The notes beneath the pieces were generated by a model. It worked only from the letters and a program-made list of their open reading frames with translations, ran no database searches and was not told the origin of the DNA. DNA of 64,000 bases from Flavobacterium sp. CS20 (GTDB lineage Bacteria > Bacteroidota > Bacteroidia > Flavobacteriales > Flavobacteriaceae): assembly GCF_018080005.1 (NCBI RefSeq), contig NZ_CP073015.1, forward strand, positions 2,198,501 to 2,262,500, read 5' to 3'. Position numbers and translations under genes: made by a program. Of this stretch, positions 34,922 through 45,173 are shown piece by piece. Every line of letters starts with the position of its first letter. Positions within the stretch are counted from its first letter, which is position 1.

Positions 34922-36298
34922 ATGAAAACGAAACTGTTTGTTTTATGTGTAACAGCTTTTTTGGGTTTAAACAACATTACAGCCCAAGAATGTACAAAAA
35001 ATTTAAGCTTGTTTAATGATAGTGCAAAGGCTGGAATTTATCAAGATGCTTTACCACGGTATGAAAAACTTATAAAAGAATGCCCTGATTTCAATATTGT
35101 TTTATATAAACGGGCTGATAAAATGTTTGGAGAACTTGTTGATAAGGCTCAAAAAAATGGAGACAAATCCAAACAAAAGGAATATGCCCAAATGATGATT
35201 GATAATATCAAATTAAGAATGAAACATTTTACTAATGAAACTCCTTTTGGTAAATACAATGCTGAAATTGGTAAAATAATGTATGAAAATGATCTGGGTA
35301 GCCTTGACGAACAATTTAATTACTTTGAAGAATCTTGGAATAAAGATAGTGATAACTTTCACTCTCCTAAAGGGCTTTACATTTACTTCTTATTATATGA
35401 TAAACAAGTAGATGCTGGCAAAAAATCTATAAATGACCTATTTGTAAAATACGATCAAATCATCAATCAAATAGAAAGAATGGAAAATGAGCAAGCCGTA
35501 GTGGCTAAAGACATTTTAGATAAAAAACAAAACGGTGAACAGTTGACTGCAAAAGAAAAAAGAAAAGAAAAAAATGCTGAAATTTATCTTAAAAATTACG
35601 ACTTGATCAAAAAGGGAATTAATAAAGTGTTAGGAGATAAAGCTGATTGTGACAACCTTATACCAATGTATAATAAGAATTTTGAAGAAAAGAAAACAGA
35701 TATAAACTGGCTTAGAATTGCTTCTTCAAGAATGAACGCAAAAGACTGTACTTCTGATCCGTTATTCTTTAAATTGGTAGAAGCACTTCACGATATTGAA
35801 CCTTCTGCAAAAACAGCTTTATACCTTGGTAAATTAGCTATGCAAAATGGCGATGCCAACAAAGCTTTAGAATACTACAAAAACGCAGCTGAACTAGAAA
35901 AAGAACCACTTGACAAAGCTAAAGCATATTTTAGCATCGCTGAAGTCTATAAAAAAAGAGGGGCTTTTTCTTCTGCTAGAAATTACTACAACCTAGCTCT
36001 GAATAACAAACCTTCTATGGGTATTGCTTATCTAAGAATAGCAGACATGATTGCTAGCAGTGCTAACAACTGCGGTAATACAACTTTTGAAAAAAGAGCG
36101 GTTTATTGGAAAGTCGCAGATTATGCAAGACGTGCCGCAAGCGTAGATGCAAGTTTAAAAAGTCATGCCACAGAAACCGCTAATAGTTACGAGCAACGTG
36201 CTCCCTCAAAATCTGATATTTTCCAAGAAGGTATGCAAGGCAAAACTGTAACTTTCTCTTGTTGGGTTGGCGGTAGCGTAAAAGTGCCAAACCTTTAA
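34922..36298 (+). CDS. secreted tetratricopeptide-repeat protein
   Basis: 458 residues. Signal peptide MKTKLFVLCVTAFLGLNNITAQ. Mostly helical, with recognisable TPR pairs in the second half (KTALYLGKLAMQNGDANKALEYYKNAAELE, AYFSIAEVYKKRGAFSSARNYYNLALNNKPSM). Four scattered cysteines in the mature region. Sits between an outer-membrane protein and lptC in a conserved envelope operon, so a periplasmic scaffolding role is likely. Confidence 0.8.
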   Translation: MKTKLFVLCVTAFLGLNNITAQECTKNLSLFNDSAKAGIYQDALPRYEKLIKECPDFNIVLYKRADKMFGELVDKAQKNGDKSKQKEYAQMMIDNIKLRMKHFTNETPFGKYNAEIGKIMYENDLGSLDEQFNYFEESWNKDSDNFHSPKGLYIYFLLYDKQVDAGKKSINDLFVKYDQIINQIERMENEQAVVAKDILDKKQNGEQLTAKEKRKEKNAEIYLKNYDLIKKGINKVLGDKADCDNLIPMYNKNFEEKKTDINWLRIASSRMNAKDCTSDPLFFKLVEALHDIEPSAKTALYLGKLAMQNGDANKALEYYKNAAELEKEPLDKAKAYFSIAEVYKKRGAFSSARNYYNLALNNKPSMGIAYLRIADMIASSANNCGNTTFEKRAVYWKVADYARRAASVDASLKSHATETANSYEQRAPSKSDIFQEGMQGKTVTFSCWVGGSVKVPNL

Positions 36299-36299
36299 A

Positions 36300-36862
36300 A
36301 TGAAACTTAAAATAATAACTTTAAAAAGCATTGTAGTGATAATTTTTCTGCAATGCTTTTTGCTTGTGATAGCAACCTCAACGAAGTCAATAAATTTAAT
36401 TTAGAAGTCAATACACCACAAGGTGTTGCCAAAAACATCAATCTCTTTTTCACCGATAGTGGTGTTGTAAAGGCTAACTTAAAAAGTCCAAAAATGCTAG
36501 ATTATTCTCATGAAAAATACCCTTACAGAATATTTCCTATTGGGGTTGAAGTAGATTTCTTTAATAGCGATTCCACAAAAAACACTGTCATAGCCGATTC
36601 TGCAATTGTTCACGCCAATTCTAATCTTATTGATATGAGAAAAAACGTGAAAATTATCACATCTGATAGCCTTGTTTTAACCACTTCTCAACTCTATTGG
36701 GATACAGCTAAACAATGGGTCTTTACAGACAGAAACTACAAAATACGCTTAGCTAACGGTACCGAAAATAATGGCACAGGCTTTGACTCTGACCAAGAAT
36801 TTACGGTGTTTAACTCTAGAACCAATACCGGAATACAAGTCATTGAAGACAACTCACTTTAG
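36300..36862 (+). CDS. lptC: LPS export protein LptC (frameshift at 36343-36347)
   Basis: Starts at ATG 36300 (MKLKIITLKSIVVII). A T run of five at 36343-36347 needs one more T to give IIFSAMLFACDSN, a lipobox ending at Cys. The body, about 165 residues, has the LptC/OstA fold signs: YRIFPIGVEVDFFNSDS..., SNLIDMRKNVKIITSDSLVLTTSQLYWD, the strand-repeat typical of LptA/C. LptC passes lipopolysaccharide from LptBFG to LptA. Lipoprotein anchoring is common for Bacteroidota LptC. Confidence 0.85.
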
Positions 36863-36917
36863 GCTAAAGTTACATCGATAGCTAATACACTTTGCGTTTA
36901 ATGGCTTAATATTTTCT

Positions 36918-36925
36918 TACCTTTG
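36918..36925 (+). promoter_or_regulatory. promoter -7 box for membrane protein/CNNM pair
   Basis: TACCTTTG fits TAnnTTTG. A TTTG at 36891-36894 lies 23 bases upstream, slightly beyond the usual spacing. Start codon GTG at 36946. Confidence 0.5.
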
Positions 36926-36945
36926 TAAAATCTAATTTTATAGCC

Positions 36946-37131
36946 GTGAAATTTTTTAAATTCTTTCAATACGCTTATCTCGTATTTGCCATTTTATTTG
37001 TAGTTCGAGCTTTTGTGGTTTGGCAAGATTCCTATCAACAAGCTTTACTCCTTATTTTTTTAGCCCTAGTTGCCATTTTTATGTTCTTTTTTAAAAGACA
37101 TTTTAGAAATAAATATAAAGACAAGTCATAA
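36946..37131 (+). CDS. small two-helix membrane protein
   Basis: 61 residues from GTG 36946. Two hydrophobic helices (YAYLVFAILFVVRAFVVW, ALLLIFLALVAIFMFFF) joined by a short polar turn, and a basic C-terminus (KRHFRNKYKDKS). It overlaps the CNNM gene start by one base. Conserved position in Bacteroidota, no assigned function. Confidence 0.7.
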   Translation: MKFFKFFQYAYLVFAILFVVRAFVVWQDSYQQALLLIFLALVAIFMFFFKRHFRNKYKDKS

Positions 37132-38423
37132 TGCAAATTGAATGGCTCATCATTATCATTTCCCTTTTGCTATCTGCTTTTTTTTCAGGTATGGAAATTG
37201 CCTACGTTTCTTCTAACAAATTGCATATTGAAATTGAAAAAAAACAAAACAACTTTATTGCTAAAGCTCTAAAACAACTTACCGAAAAACCTTCAAAGTT
37301 TATTGCCACAATGCTACTTGGCAACAATATCGCCTTAGTGATTTATGGCTTGTTTATGGGTGATGTTTTAACCGATTGGCTTGCTGATTTCCATACAAAT
37401 AATTCGGTTTTGTATTATTTTACGCACGAGGCTAAATTATTTACTCAAACTTTAATTTCTACTGCACTTATTTTGGTTACTGCAGAATTTTTACCTAAGG
37501 TTTTTTTTCAAATTTATGCCAATCAAATTATTAGAATTCTAGCCCTGCCAGCCATTATCTTTTACTACATATTTTGGCTATTTACAGATTTTATAATTGG
37601 ATTGACGGATATTATCCTTAAAAAAATATTTAAAGTCAAAGGCGATACCGTTCAACTCAATTTCACAAAAGTTGAGCTTGGTCACTATATCAGCGAGCAA
37701 ATGGAGTCTAAAGAAGTTGATGAAGAGGTGGATTCAGAAATTCAAATCTTTCAAAACGCCCTGGAGTTTTCAAATGTCAAAGCACGAGAAGTGATGATAC
37801 CAAGAAACGAAATTGTAGCGGTTGAAATTGATGAAAACCCCAATAAACTCATCGATTTATTTACAAAAACAGGACTTTCAAAAATTTTGGTTTACAAAGA
37901 AACCAACGATGATATAATAGGTTATGTGCATTCCTTTGAAATGTTTAAACATCCTCAACATATCTCTGAAATATTAAGATCAGTAATCTTTGTCCCAGAA
38001 ACTGTTCATGTCAAAGAAATCCTGAACAACTTAATTAAAAAACAAAAAAGCATTGCCGTTGTTATAGACGAATACGGTGGCACAAGTGGGATGATGACCG
38101 TAGAAGACATCGTAGAAGAACTCTTTGGCGAAATAGAAGACGAACACGACCCAGTAGTACTTATTGAAGAAGTGGTTAAAGAAAATACTTACAAATTTTC
38201 AGCACGACACGAAGTCGATTACCTCAATGAAAAATATAAAATCAATATTCCCAAAAGTGAATCCTACGAAACTCTGGGTGGATACATTATGAATCACGCT
38301 GAAGAAATTCCAGAAGCCAACACCAGTTTTGTCATTGATAATTTTAAAATCAAAATTCTTGAAGCCTCTACCAAAAAAATAGAACTCATACAACTTTCTG
38401 TGAATGAACAAGAAGACAAATAA
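37131..38423 (+). CDS. hemolysin-family CNNM/CBS-domain transporter
   Basis: 430 residues. N-terminal DUF21/CNNM membrane domain (three to four helices, with FSGMEIAYVSSNKLHIE), then a CBS pair (AREVMIPRNEIVAVEID..., VVIDEYGGTSGMMTVEDIVEELFGEIEDEHD) and a C-terminal CorC/HlyC domain (YETLGGYIMN). Family members are linked to Mg2+ or Co2+ homeostasis. The hemolysin name is historical. It lies between lptC and ppiD in the envelope cluster. Confidence 0.92.
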   Translation: MQIEWLIIIISLLLSAFFSGMEIAYVSSNKLHIEIEKKQNNFIAKALKQLTEKPSKFIATMLLGNNIALVIYGLFMGDVLTDWLADFHTNNSVLYYFTHEAKLFTQTLISTALILVTAEFLPKVFFQIYANQIIRILALPAIIFYYIFWLFTDFIIGLTDIILKKIFKVKGDTVQLNFTKVELGHYISEQMESKEVDEEVDSEIQIFQNALEFSNVKAREVMIPRNEIVAVEIDENPNKLIDLFTKTGLSKILVYKETNDDIIGYVHSFEMFKHPQHISEILRSVIFVPETVHVKEILNNLIKKQKSIAVVIDEYGGTSGMMTVEDIVEELFGEIEDEHDPVVLIEEVVKENTYKFSARHEVDYLNEKYKINIPKSESYETLGGYIMNHAEEIPEANTSFVIDNFKIKILEASTKKIELIQLSVNEQEDK

Positions 38424-38521
38424 AATAAAAGAGACTGTCAGATAAATAATAAGCCGATATATGACTTATTTTCAACAAAAACCTTATTTTCGCAAACTAT
38501 ATTTTTATAAAAAAAGCATAA

Positions 38522-40584
38522 ATGGCAATATTAAATTCAATACGTAAAAAAACAGCAATCCTTATCCTTATAATTGCACTGGCACTTTTTGCCTTTGTAT
38601 TGTCAGATTTAATCAACACTAGTGGTTTTTCTTCTGAAAAATCTGTTCAAGAAATAGGAACAGTTGGCGATAAAAAAATCGATAGAGTTCAATTTGCTCA
38701 AAACGTTGAAAACTACATCCAACAAACTCAAGGTCGTGCAACAACCATGCAAGCCGTTAAACAAGTTTGGGATGCTAAAGTCCAAGAACTTGCCCTGGAA
38801 GAAGAGTTTGAAGAACTTGGAATTGAAGTTGGTCGTGACCAAATTATTGCTAAACTTTCTGAAACCTTAGCAGGAAATCCAAATTTTTCTAATAGCGAAG
38901 GCTTTTTTGACGAAGCAGTAATGACCGAATATCTCGCAAACTTAAAAGAAACACAACCTCAACAATTTCAACAGTGGCAAAACTATGAAAATAGCGTTGC
39001 CAACCAAGTAAAACAAGAAATCTACTTTAACCTTATTAAAGCTGGCGTTGGTGCTACTTTGCTCGAAGCCAAAGAAAATTATAAGTTACAGTCAGACAAT
39101 GTAAGTTTTCAAGTGGTTCGTATTCCATTTGATAAAGCAGAAGATGTTGAAGTTTCAACTTCGGAAATAGAAAATTATATCAAAAAAAATCCAAAGCAAT
39201 TTCAACAAGAAGCTCAAAGAGATATTCAATATGTTTTATTTGAAGACAAACCTTCAAAAAAAGATATTGAGCAGGCTAAAGCCAATTTAGAAAATCTTAT
39301 CGAAGATTTTAAAACAACTGAAGATGAAAGTGCATTTATCAATATAAATTCAGATGAACCGTACAACGCAACTTTTAAATTTGAAAACCAATTACCATCT
39401 GATATAAAGCATGAACTTCTATCATTAGATATAGGTGAAGTTTATAGACTATACAAAACATCTGAGGCTTGGAAGGCTACTAAATTAGTCGAAACCCAAA
39501 AAATGCCAGACTCAGCCAAAGCAAGTCATATTTTAATTTCAACTCAAGACCCAAACATACAACGTACACCAGAAGAAGCTAAAAACTTAGCCGATAGCCT
39601 GCTTGCAGTTATAAAAGCTAATCCATCTAAAATGGATGAGCTTGCTAAAGAATTTTCTGCTGACACTGGTAGTGCTGAAAAAGGTGGTGATTTAGGATGG
39701 AATGGATATGGCAGATTTGTCCCTGCTTTTAACGAGGCTGTTTTCAACAATGAGCCTGGCTTTAAAACAGTTGTTGAAACAAGATTTGGTTACCACGTCA
39801 TCCACGTCAAAGAACATTCAGAAAAAAGCACAATGTATAAGTTTGCTGATTTAGTGGTTAAGATCAAACCTTCTGAAGAAACCTTAAATGAAGTTTACAG
39901 AAATGCTGGTAACTTTTTATTAAACGCAAAGAATGGCGAGTTTACTGAAGTTGCAAAAGAAAACAATTATGAAGTTAAGCCTGTTCTTGGCGTGAAAGCC
40001 TTAGACGAGCAAATTCCTGGTCTTGGTGCACAACGACAAATTGTAAATTGGGCATTCAATGAAGAGAGTTCAGCTGGCGATATTAAGCAATTTGATATAG
40101 ACAAAGGTTACGCTGTAGTTCAACTTAACAAAATTAAAAAAGAAGGCTTACAGTCTGCTCAACAAGCTTCAGCAAAAGTAACTCCCATTTTAGAAAAACA
40201 GAAAAAAGCCAAAGCAATTATCTCTCAAATAAACTCACAAGATTTAAATGAAATTGCCAGTCAATTTAATGTTAGCGTTCAAACAGCTAATGCTGTAAAT
40301 ATGCAAAACCCGCTAATTCCTGGTGCTGGTGATGAACCTAAAGTCGTAGGAGTAGCCTTTGCTTTAGAAAAAGGTGAAATTAGCCAACTTGTTGAAGGTA
40401 AAAAGGAGTTTATGTGATTAAATTAATTCAAAAAACTGAAGCTCCTGCCTTAGCTTCTTATAAAAATGAAGCACTTAAAGAAACTCAAAAACGCATCCAA
40501 AAACTACAAAACCCTAAAAATGATGTTATTGAAGCTTTAAAAAAAGCTAAAGACATTAAAGACAATAGGGCAAAGGTTTATTAA
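38522..40584 (+). CDS. ppiD: peptidylprolyl isomerase PpiD/SurA-type (frameshift at 40400-40404)
   Basis: Periplasmic folding factor anchored by one N-terminal helix ([21 protein letters not shown]). A SurA_N/SurN-3 helical region and a parvulin domain ([12 protein letters not shown]...[25 protein letters not shown]...[13 protein letters not shown], ~333-430) are clear. The frame stops at TGA after KKEFM because an A run has five instead of six residues (40400-40404). With one A added it reads [17 protein letters not shown] and ends at 40584. Probably a homopolymer error. Confidence 0.9.
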
Positions 40585-40599
40585 CCTTCAAACCTTTTA

Positions 40600-40640
40600 A
40601 AAATATTATTAAATAAAGCTGTCCTAAACAGGCGACTTTT
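40600..40640 (+). terminator. weak terminator-like hairpin after ppiD
   Basis: AAAGCTG...CAGGCGACTTTTTTG with imperfect stem AAAG-CTG/CAG-CTTT and a run of six T. Confidence 0.35.
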
Positions 40641-40681
40641 TTGTTGCAATATCTCTACCCATTCAACTGAGGTTAATTTAT

Positions 40682-41323
40682 TCAGGTTAGGGTCTTAATA
40701 GCTTTTAAAATCACACTATCAACACTGGTTTTTGAAGCTTGATAAACTTCTTTTGTATAATATTCAGCAACTTTTGCTGTGGTTTTGCCTATACAAATTG
40801 CTATAGGTTTTTGGTTGTGAATTTCATAATAACTTTTTACCCCAAGTGGACTAAAACACAACACCGCATCAAATGTGTTAAGAAATGTTTTTAAATGACA
40901 TACAGAGTCATAAAGATGATATTCTTTTAAAGATACATTATGTTTAGAAAGTATATCAGGCAAATCGTTTCGTCTTTGTTTAGAACAAAAAAAATCAAAA
41001 TGTTCATCAGGGTAATACCTGATGATTTGTTCTGCTAAGTCTTTAGCATAATCGGCTTTAAGTTGAACATTGAGGTTAAAGCTTTTAAGATATTCTGCGG
41101 TTTTATCGCCAACGCAAAACACATTGTTAATTTTTATGTTTTGAGCCATAGCCAATCGCACTGCATTTTGACTGGTAAAAACGCCATTTTTAAAATGTGT
41201 TGGCAAATCAGGATATAAAGCTTTAATTTGAACCGCATTGTATTCGACCAAGCTAATATCAGCGACAAACAAATGTCGCTTTTGAATGGGATTTAAAATT
41301 TTAGTAGATAACACAAGTGGCAT
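40682..41323 (-). CDS. hemD: uroporphyrinogen-III synthase
   Basis: 213 residues. HemD is poorly conserved, but the pattern is right: N-terminal VLSTKILNPIQKRHL, SQNAVRLA (FTSQNAV motif), VFCVGDKTAEYLKS, then VLCFSPLGVKSYY and the C-terminal AICIGKTTAKVAEYY. It cyclises hydroxymethylbilane to uroporphyrinogen III. Located 5 bases after hemC on the same strand, which supports the call. Confidence 0.88.
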   Translation of the reverse strand: MPLVLSTKILNPIQKRHLFVADISLVEYNAVQIKALYPDLPTHFKNGVFTSQNAVRLAMAQNIKINNVFCVGDKTAEYLKSFNLNVQLKADYAKDLAEQIIRYYPDEHFDFFCSKQRRNDLPDILSKHNVSLKEYHLYDSVCHLKTFLNTFDAVLCFSPLGVKSYYEIHNQKPIAICIGKTTAKVAEYYTKEVYQASKTSVDSVILKAIKTLT

Positions 41324-41328
41324 AACGG

Positions 41329-42238
41329 CTATAGAATTTCTCTTAATTCATCCATCAATTGATTGCCACCTTGGTTTAATATGTCTTTGGCACAGATTTT
41401 CCCAAAGCCTTTGTGATCAGAAATTTTGCATTTCTTTTCAATATAAAAACGCTGCTTACCATCAAGACTCAAAAGAACACCTTCAAAATGAATATCATCA
41501 GCTTTGATTTGAGCTAAAGCCCCAATAGGTGCTGTGCATCCACCTTCTAAAGTCCTTAAAAATGAGCGTTCTATATTTACGCAAATATTTGTTTTTTCGT
41601 CATTAAGTGGTTTAATTGCATTTGATATTTTAGGCTGATTTCCTCTACAAACCACGAGCATTGCTCCTTGAGCTGGTGCAGGAATCATCCAATCTAATAT
41701 TTCACTATTTTCTGATGTAAATTGAATACGCTCTAAACCTGCAGCAGACAAAAATGGTCGCATCCCAGTTGTTGTCTTCCAACTTTTGAAGTCTGGTATT
41801 AACGTTCCCCCTGAGGTTACTCACTTTATGATTGGGATAGCGGTTAAGCCATTGGGCTTTTCGCCTTAAACTTCCTGTAGCAATGTGCCCTGTTTGTTTT
41901 AAAAAATCCAATCCTTTGTGAATCAAAATATCATAAGGATTGGCACGCTTCAAAACTGTCGCTTCAATGAGGGTTTTGGGTAATTGAGTAGGCACATCTT
42001 TCATAGAATGCACGGCCAAATCGATGTCGCCTTTGATAAGTGCTACATCTAAGCTTTTGGTAAAAATGCCCGTGATGCCCATTTCATAAAGTGGCACATC
42101 CAAATTTAAATCACCACTTGATTTGACGGGATGCAAAATACTGTTCACGCCGTTATCTTCCAATTGCTTCTGAACTGTTTTAGCTTGCCACAAAGCCAAT
42201 TCGCTATCTCGAGTTCCAATGATAAGTGGTTTCATCAA
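41329..42238 (-). CDS. hemC: hydroxymethylbilane synthase (frameshift near 41746-41755)
   Basis: Porphobilinogen deaminase. N-terminal half: IIGTRDSELALWQAKTVQ, FTKSLDVALIKGDIDLAVHSMKDVPT, TGSLRRKAQWL, LRGNVNTRLQKLE. C-terminal half in another frame: SAAGLERI, APAQGAMLVVCRGN, and LEGGCTAPIGA with the dipyrromethane-binding cysteine. The two halves overlap and join at DATIF/SAAGLER with a single-base shift at 41746-41755. Since heme synthesis is normally needed, I regard it as one intended gene. Confidence 0.88.
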
Positions 42239-42257
42239 ATATTTTTCTGAATAAATT

Positions 42258-42265
42258 CAAAAATA
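42258..42265 (-). promoter_or_regulatory. hemC promoter -7 box
   Basis: TATTTTTG on the minus strand fits TAnnTTTG, 19 bases before the hemC ATG. No clear -33. Confidence 0.45.
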
Positions 42266-42456
42266 GAAATTTTAATGCTTAAATGGGTTTTTAAATGATA
42301 AGATTAATCATTATCCGAATTTTTTTAACCCCATTAAGAAGTCAAGGTGCATTGAGTTTTATACTTACAGCTTAATCTCAAAATATTTAAAAATGCGAGA
42401 CTAAAAACTACAAGCTAATCCCTATTTTTACATTTTAAATCAAACATCCAATTCTT

Positions 42457-43608
42457 ATGTCTCAACCTTCAAAAATATGGTTATCTTCTCCACACATGGG
42501 AGGTCATGAACAAGACTTCATCAATGAAGCTTTTGAAGCTAACTGGATTGCTCCGCTTGGTCCAAATGTCAATGGTTTTGAAAACGATCTTAAAACCTAC
42601 TTAAAAACGGATAAACAAGTTGCGACTTTAAGTAGCGGAACAGCGACCATACATTTAGCTTTAGTGCAACTCGGGGTTTCCCATGGCGATGAAGTTATTT
42701 GCCAAAGTTTTACCTTTTGCGGTTCTATAAATCCGATTGTGTATCAAGGTGCAAGGCCTATTTTAGTAGATAGTGAACCAAACTCTTGGAATATCTGCCC
42801 TAAAGCACTTGAAGAAGCCATTAAAGACAGAATTCAAAAACGTAAAAAACCTAAAGCCATTATTGCGGTTCACTTGTATGGAATGCCATATCAAGTTGAA
42901 CAGGTCAATGCAATTGCAAAACAATATGATATTCCTATAATTGAAGATGCTGCAGAAGCCTTAGGATCAACCTACAACAATCAAAACTGTGGCACATTTG
43001 GTGACTTTGCCGCTTTGTCATTTAATGGAAATAAAATTATAACGACCAGCGGTGGAGGTGCTTTGGTTTGTAAAAATCAATCTTCAAAAGAGAAAACCGT
43101 TTTCTATGCCACACAAGCCCGAGACAATGCTGAACACTATCAACATACCGAAATTGGCTATAATTATAGAATGAGTAATATTGTTGCAGGAATCGGTCGA
43201 GGACAAATGCAGGTTTTAGATGAGCACATAGCCTTAAGACGTGAAATGCACCAATTCTATAAAAACATTTTTGAAAATATAAATAGCATTGAAGTCTTTG
43301 AAAAAGAAGATAATAAAGTGTTTTCAAATTATTGGTTATCTGCTATTACGATTAACGAAAAAGCAAATTTTACAAGAGAAGATTTGAGATTATTTCTTTT
43401 AGAAGACAATATAGAAAGCCGACCTCTTTGGAAACCCATGCACTTACAGCCTGTATTTAAAGATTGTCCTTATTACGGCACAAACGTTGCTGAAAAATTG
43501 TTTGACCGTGGCTTATGTTTGCCTTCAGGTTCAAATTTAACTGATAAAGAAAAGTATAGAATAGAAACAAAACTTACAGCTTTTTTAAAATACTATGGAC
43601 ATATTTGA
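42457..43608 (+). CDS. DegT/DnrJ/EryC1/StrS aminotransferase
   Basis: PLP-dependent sugar aminotransferase family, 383 residues. N-terminal LSSPHMGGHEQDFINEAFEANWIAPLGPNVNGFE, then SSGTATIHLAL, EDAAEALGSTY, and the PLP-lysine region SFNGNKIITTSGGG. The C-terminus RPLWKPMHLQPVF is typical of the pyridoxal-phosphate aminotransferases of capsule/pilus sugar pathways (PglE type). Overlaps the nitroreductase gene by 14 bases. Sugar substrate not deducible. Confidence 0.9.
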   Translation: MSQPSKIWLSSPHMGGHEQDFINEAFEANWIAPLGPNVNGFENDLKTYLKTDKQVATLSSGTATIHLALVQLGVSHGDEVICQSFTFCGSINPIVYQGARPILVDSEPNSWNICPKALEEAIKDRIQKRKKPKAIIAVHLYGMPYQVEQVNAIAKQYDIPIIEDAAEALGSTYNNQNCGTFGDFAALSFNGNKIITTSGGGALVCKNQSSKEKTVFYATQARDNAEHYQHTEIGYNYRMSNIVAGIGRGQMQVLDEHIALRREMHQFYKNIFENINSIEVFEKEDNKVFSNYWLSAITINEKANFTREDLRLFLLEDNIESRPLWKPMHLQPVFKDCPYYGTNVAEKLFDRGLCLPSGSNLTDKEKYRIETKLTAFLKYYGHI

Positions 43609-44155
43609 TTGTATAAAACACAGACGCTCAGTTTATCCACATCAATTTACCGATGAAGTTATTCCTGATGAAGATATTCAAAAGCTTTTAGAATTAGCCA
43701 ATTGGGCACCTACGCATCGCAAAACTGAACCTTGGCGATTCAAAGTTTTTAGTGATGATTTTAAAGCTAAAGCGGCTAAATATTTTAAGGATATTTATCT
43801 CAAAACATCAGAAAAACCAAAACGTTTTAAGGCTAAAAAAATTGTAGAAAAATTTGATCAATCTAGTCACGTTATAGCAGTTTGTATGCAAAGAGACCCA
43901 AAAGAAAGCATCCCAGAATGGGAAGAAATCGCTGCAACAGCCATGGCAGTGCAAAATATGTGGTTGGCTACTTCAAGTTTAAATATTGGGATGTATTGGA
44001 GTACGCCAGCATTTAAAAATCATCTCGGCAAACTCGTTTCATTAAATGAAGGGGAAAATTGCTTGGGCTTTTTGTATCTCGGAAAATTTGAAGATAAATT
44101 GCCTTTGCTTGAAAGACAATCAAGTATTGATGATAAAACAGATTGGTTAAAATAA
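43595..44155 (+). CDS. nitroreductase family protein
   Basis: FMN-dependent nitroreductase fold, 186 residues. IKHRRSVYPHQFTDE at the start is the FMN-contact motif (RRSxR-like), followed by LLELANWAPTHRKTEPWRFKVF and MAVQNMWLATSSLNIGMYWSTPAF. Physiological substrate unknown. Its start codon lies within the end of the aminotransferase gene, so the two are co-transcribed. Confidence 0.88.
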   Translation: MDIFDCIKHRRSVYPHQFTDEVIPDEDIQKLLELANWAPTHRKTEPWRFKVFSDDFKAKAAKYFKDIYLKTSEKPKRFKAKKIVEKFDQSSHVIAVCMQRDPKESIPEWEEIAATAMAVQNMWLATSSLNIGMYWSTPAFKNHLGKLVSLNEGENCLGFLYLGKFEDKLPLLERQSSIDDKTDWLK

Positions 44156-44162
44156 CAAAACT

Positions 44163-44305
44163 TCGATATAAATTCCAATAAAATATAGATATTTAATCAT
44201 TTGTCATGTCGATAGAGCAAAGCATGAGCGTCGAGAAATCGCAGTAGGATGAGATTTCTCCTCATTCTTCGTTTTATTCCGAAAACTCAATCAATTTAGC
44301 GATTT
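44163..44305 (+). repeat. dispersed element copy B (partial)
   Basis: Begins CGATATAAATTCCAATAAAAT and contains ATCATTTGTCATGTCGATAG and GAGATTTCTCCTCATTCTTCG. It matches copy A (24171-24370) in the same orientation but is shorter and lacks the far terminal repeat. Confidence 0.75.
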
Positions 44306-44338
44306 ATATCTCTAAACTTGCTTTTTTAATGATAAATG

Positions 44339-45163
44339 CTATCCCATGATATTGTAACCACCATCCACATGTCTAATCTCGCCTGTAATTCGCATATCTG
44401 GTACGAGTAAATGAGCTACTTCATAAGCTAAATCTTGAGGATGAGCATTGCCAAGAGGACTTTTTTGCCCTGCAAATTCCACATCAGAAGAGTTAAGGGT
44501 TGCAGTTCCAGCCTTGCTACCAAGATAAGGTGAAAATCTAACACAATTGACTCGTGTGCCATTTTGACGACCAAGTTCGTCTGCTAACTCAATGGTAATA
44601 CGCTCTAAAGCGGCTTTAGCAATACTGATATTTCGATAAGGATGGAATGTAACTTTTTGAGCGACGATATAGCTCAGCGAACAAATTGACGATCCAGGGT
44701 TCAATAAATCAAATGCCTTCAAATTTGCTATTAGACTAACCAATGAAAAAGCTGAAACCTGCATAGTTTCACAGAATTCATCAAAATTGACTTCAAGTAA
44801 AGGTTTTACTTTTTTGTTTCTGATGGTTTTGTCCATAGCTATGGCGTGAAGCAAGCCATCTACGGGTTGATTTTTATCTTTTAATTTTTGGCAAAAATCG
44901 TTTATGCTTTCAGGAAGGGTAACATCTAAAATATGAGTTTCAACATCTTTGCCTAATTCGGCTTCTACACTATCTTCAAAATGCTGATAACTCTGATTTA
45001 AAAATGCTTGAGCACGCTCCGATAAATTTTTATGAAAAGAACTCACGCCAAGACCAGTACAAATCACTTTTCCCTTGTTTTTAATAATTTCTTTAGCCAC
45101 ATACATAGCAAGAGAATGCTTATCGGCAATGCCAGTGATAATGTAGGTTTTTCCTTTAAACAT
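44339..45163 (-). CDS. SDR-family enoyl-ACP reductase-like protein
   Basis: 274 residues from ATG 45163 (MFKGKTYIITGIADKHSLAMYVAKEI). The longer upstream frame overlaps the neighbouring gene and is rejected. The atypical nucleotide-binding TGIADKHSLA and the Y-x6-K pair in YRNISIAKAALE follow FabI-type enoyl reductases more than ordinary SDRs. The C-terminus DMRITGEIRHVDGGYNIMG is also FabI-like. It is directly downstream of a FabH-like gene on the same strand, so both probably act on one acyl chain. Confidence 0.8.
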   Translation of the reverse strand: MFKGKTYIITGIADKHSLAMYVAKEIIKNKGKVICTGLGVSSFHKNLSERAQAFLNQSYQHFEDSVEAELGKDVETHILDVTLPESINDFCQKLKDKNQPVDGLLHAIAMDKTIRNKKVKPLLEVNFDEFCETMQVSAFSLVSLIANLKAFDLLNPGSSICSLSYIVAQKVTFHPYRNISIAKAALERITIELADELGRQNGTRVNCVRFSPYLGSKAGTATLNSSDVEFAGQKSPLGNAHPQDLAYEVAHLLVPDMRITGEIRHVDGGYNIMG

Positions 45164-45173
45164 AGTTTTGTTT

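Noticed and set aside
40600..40640. Strong terminator after ppiD
   Set aside because: The stem is imperfect. Kept only as a low-confidence feature.
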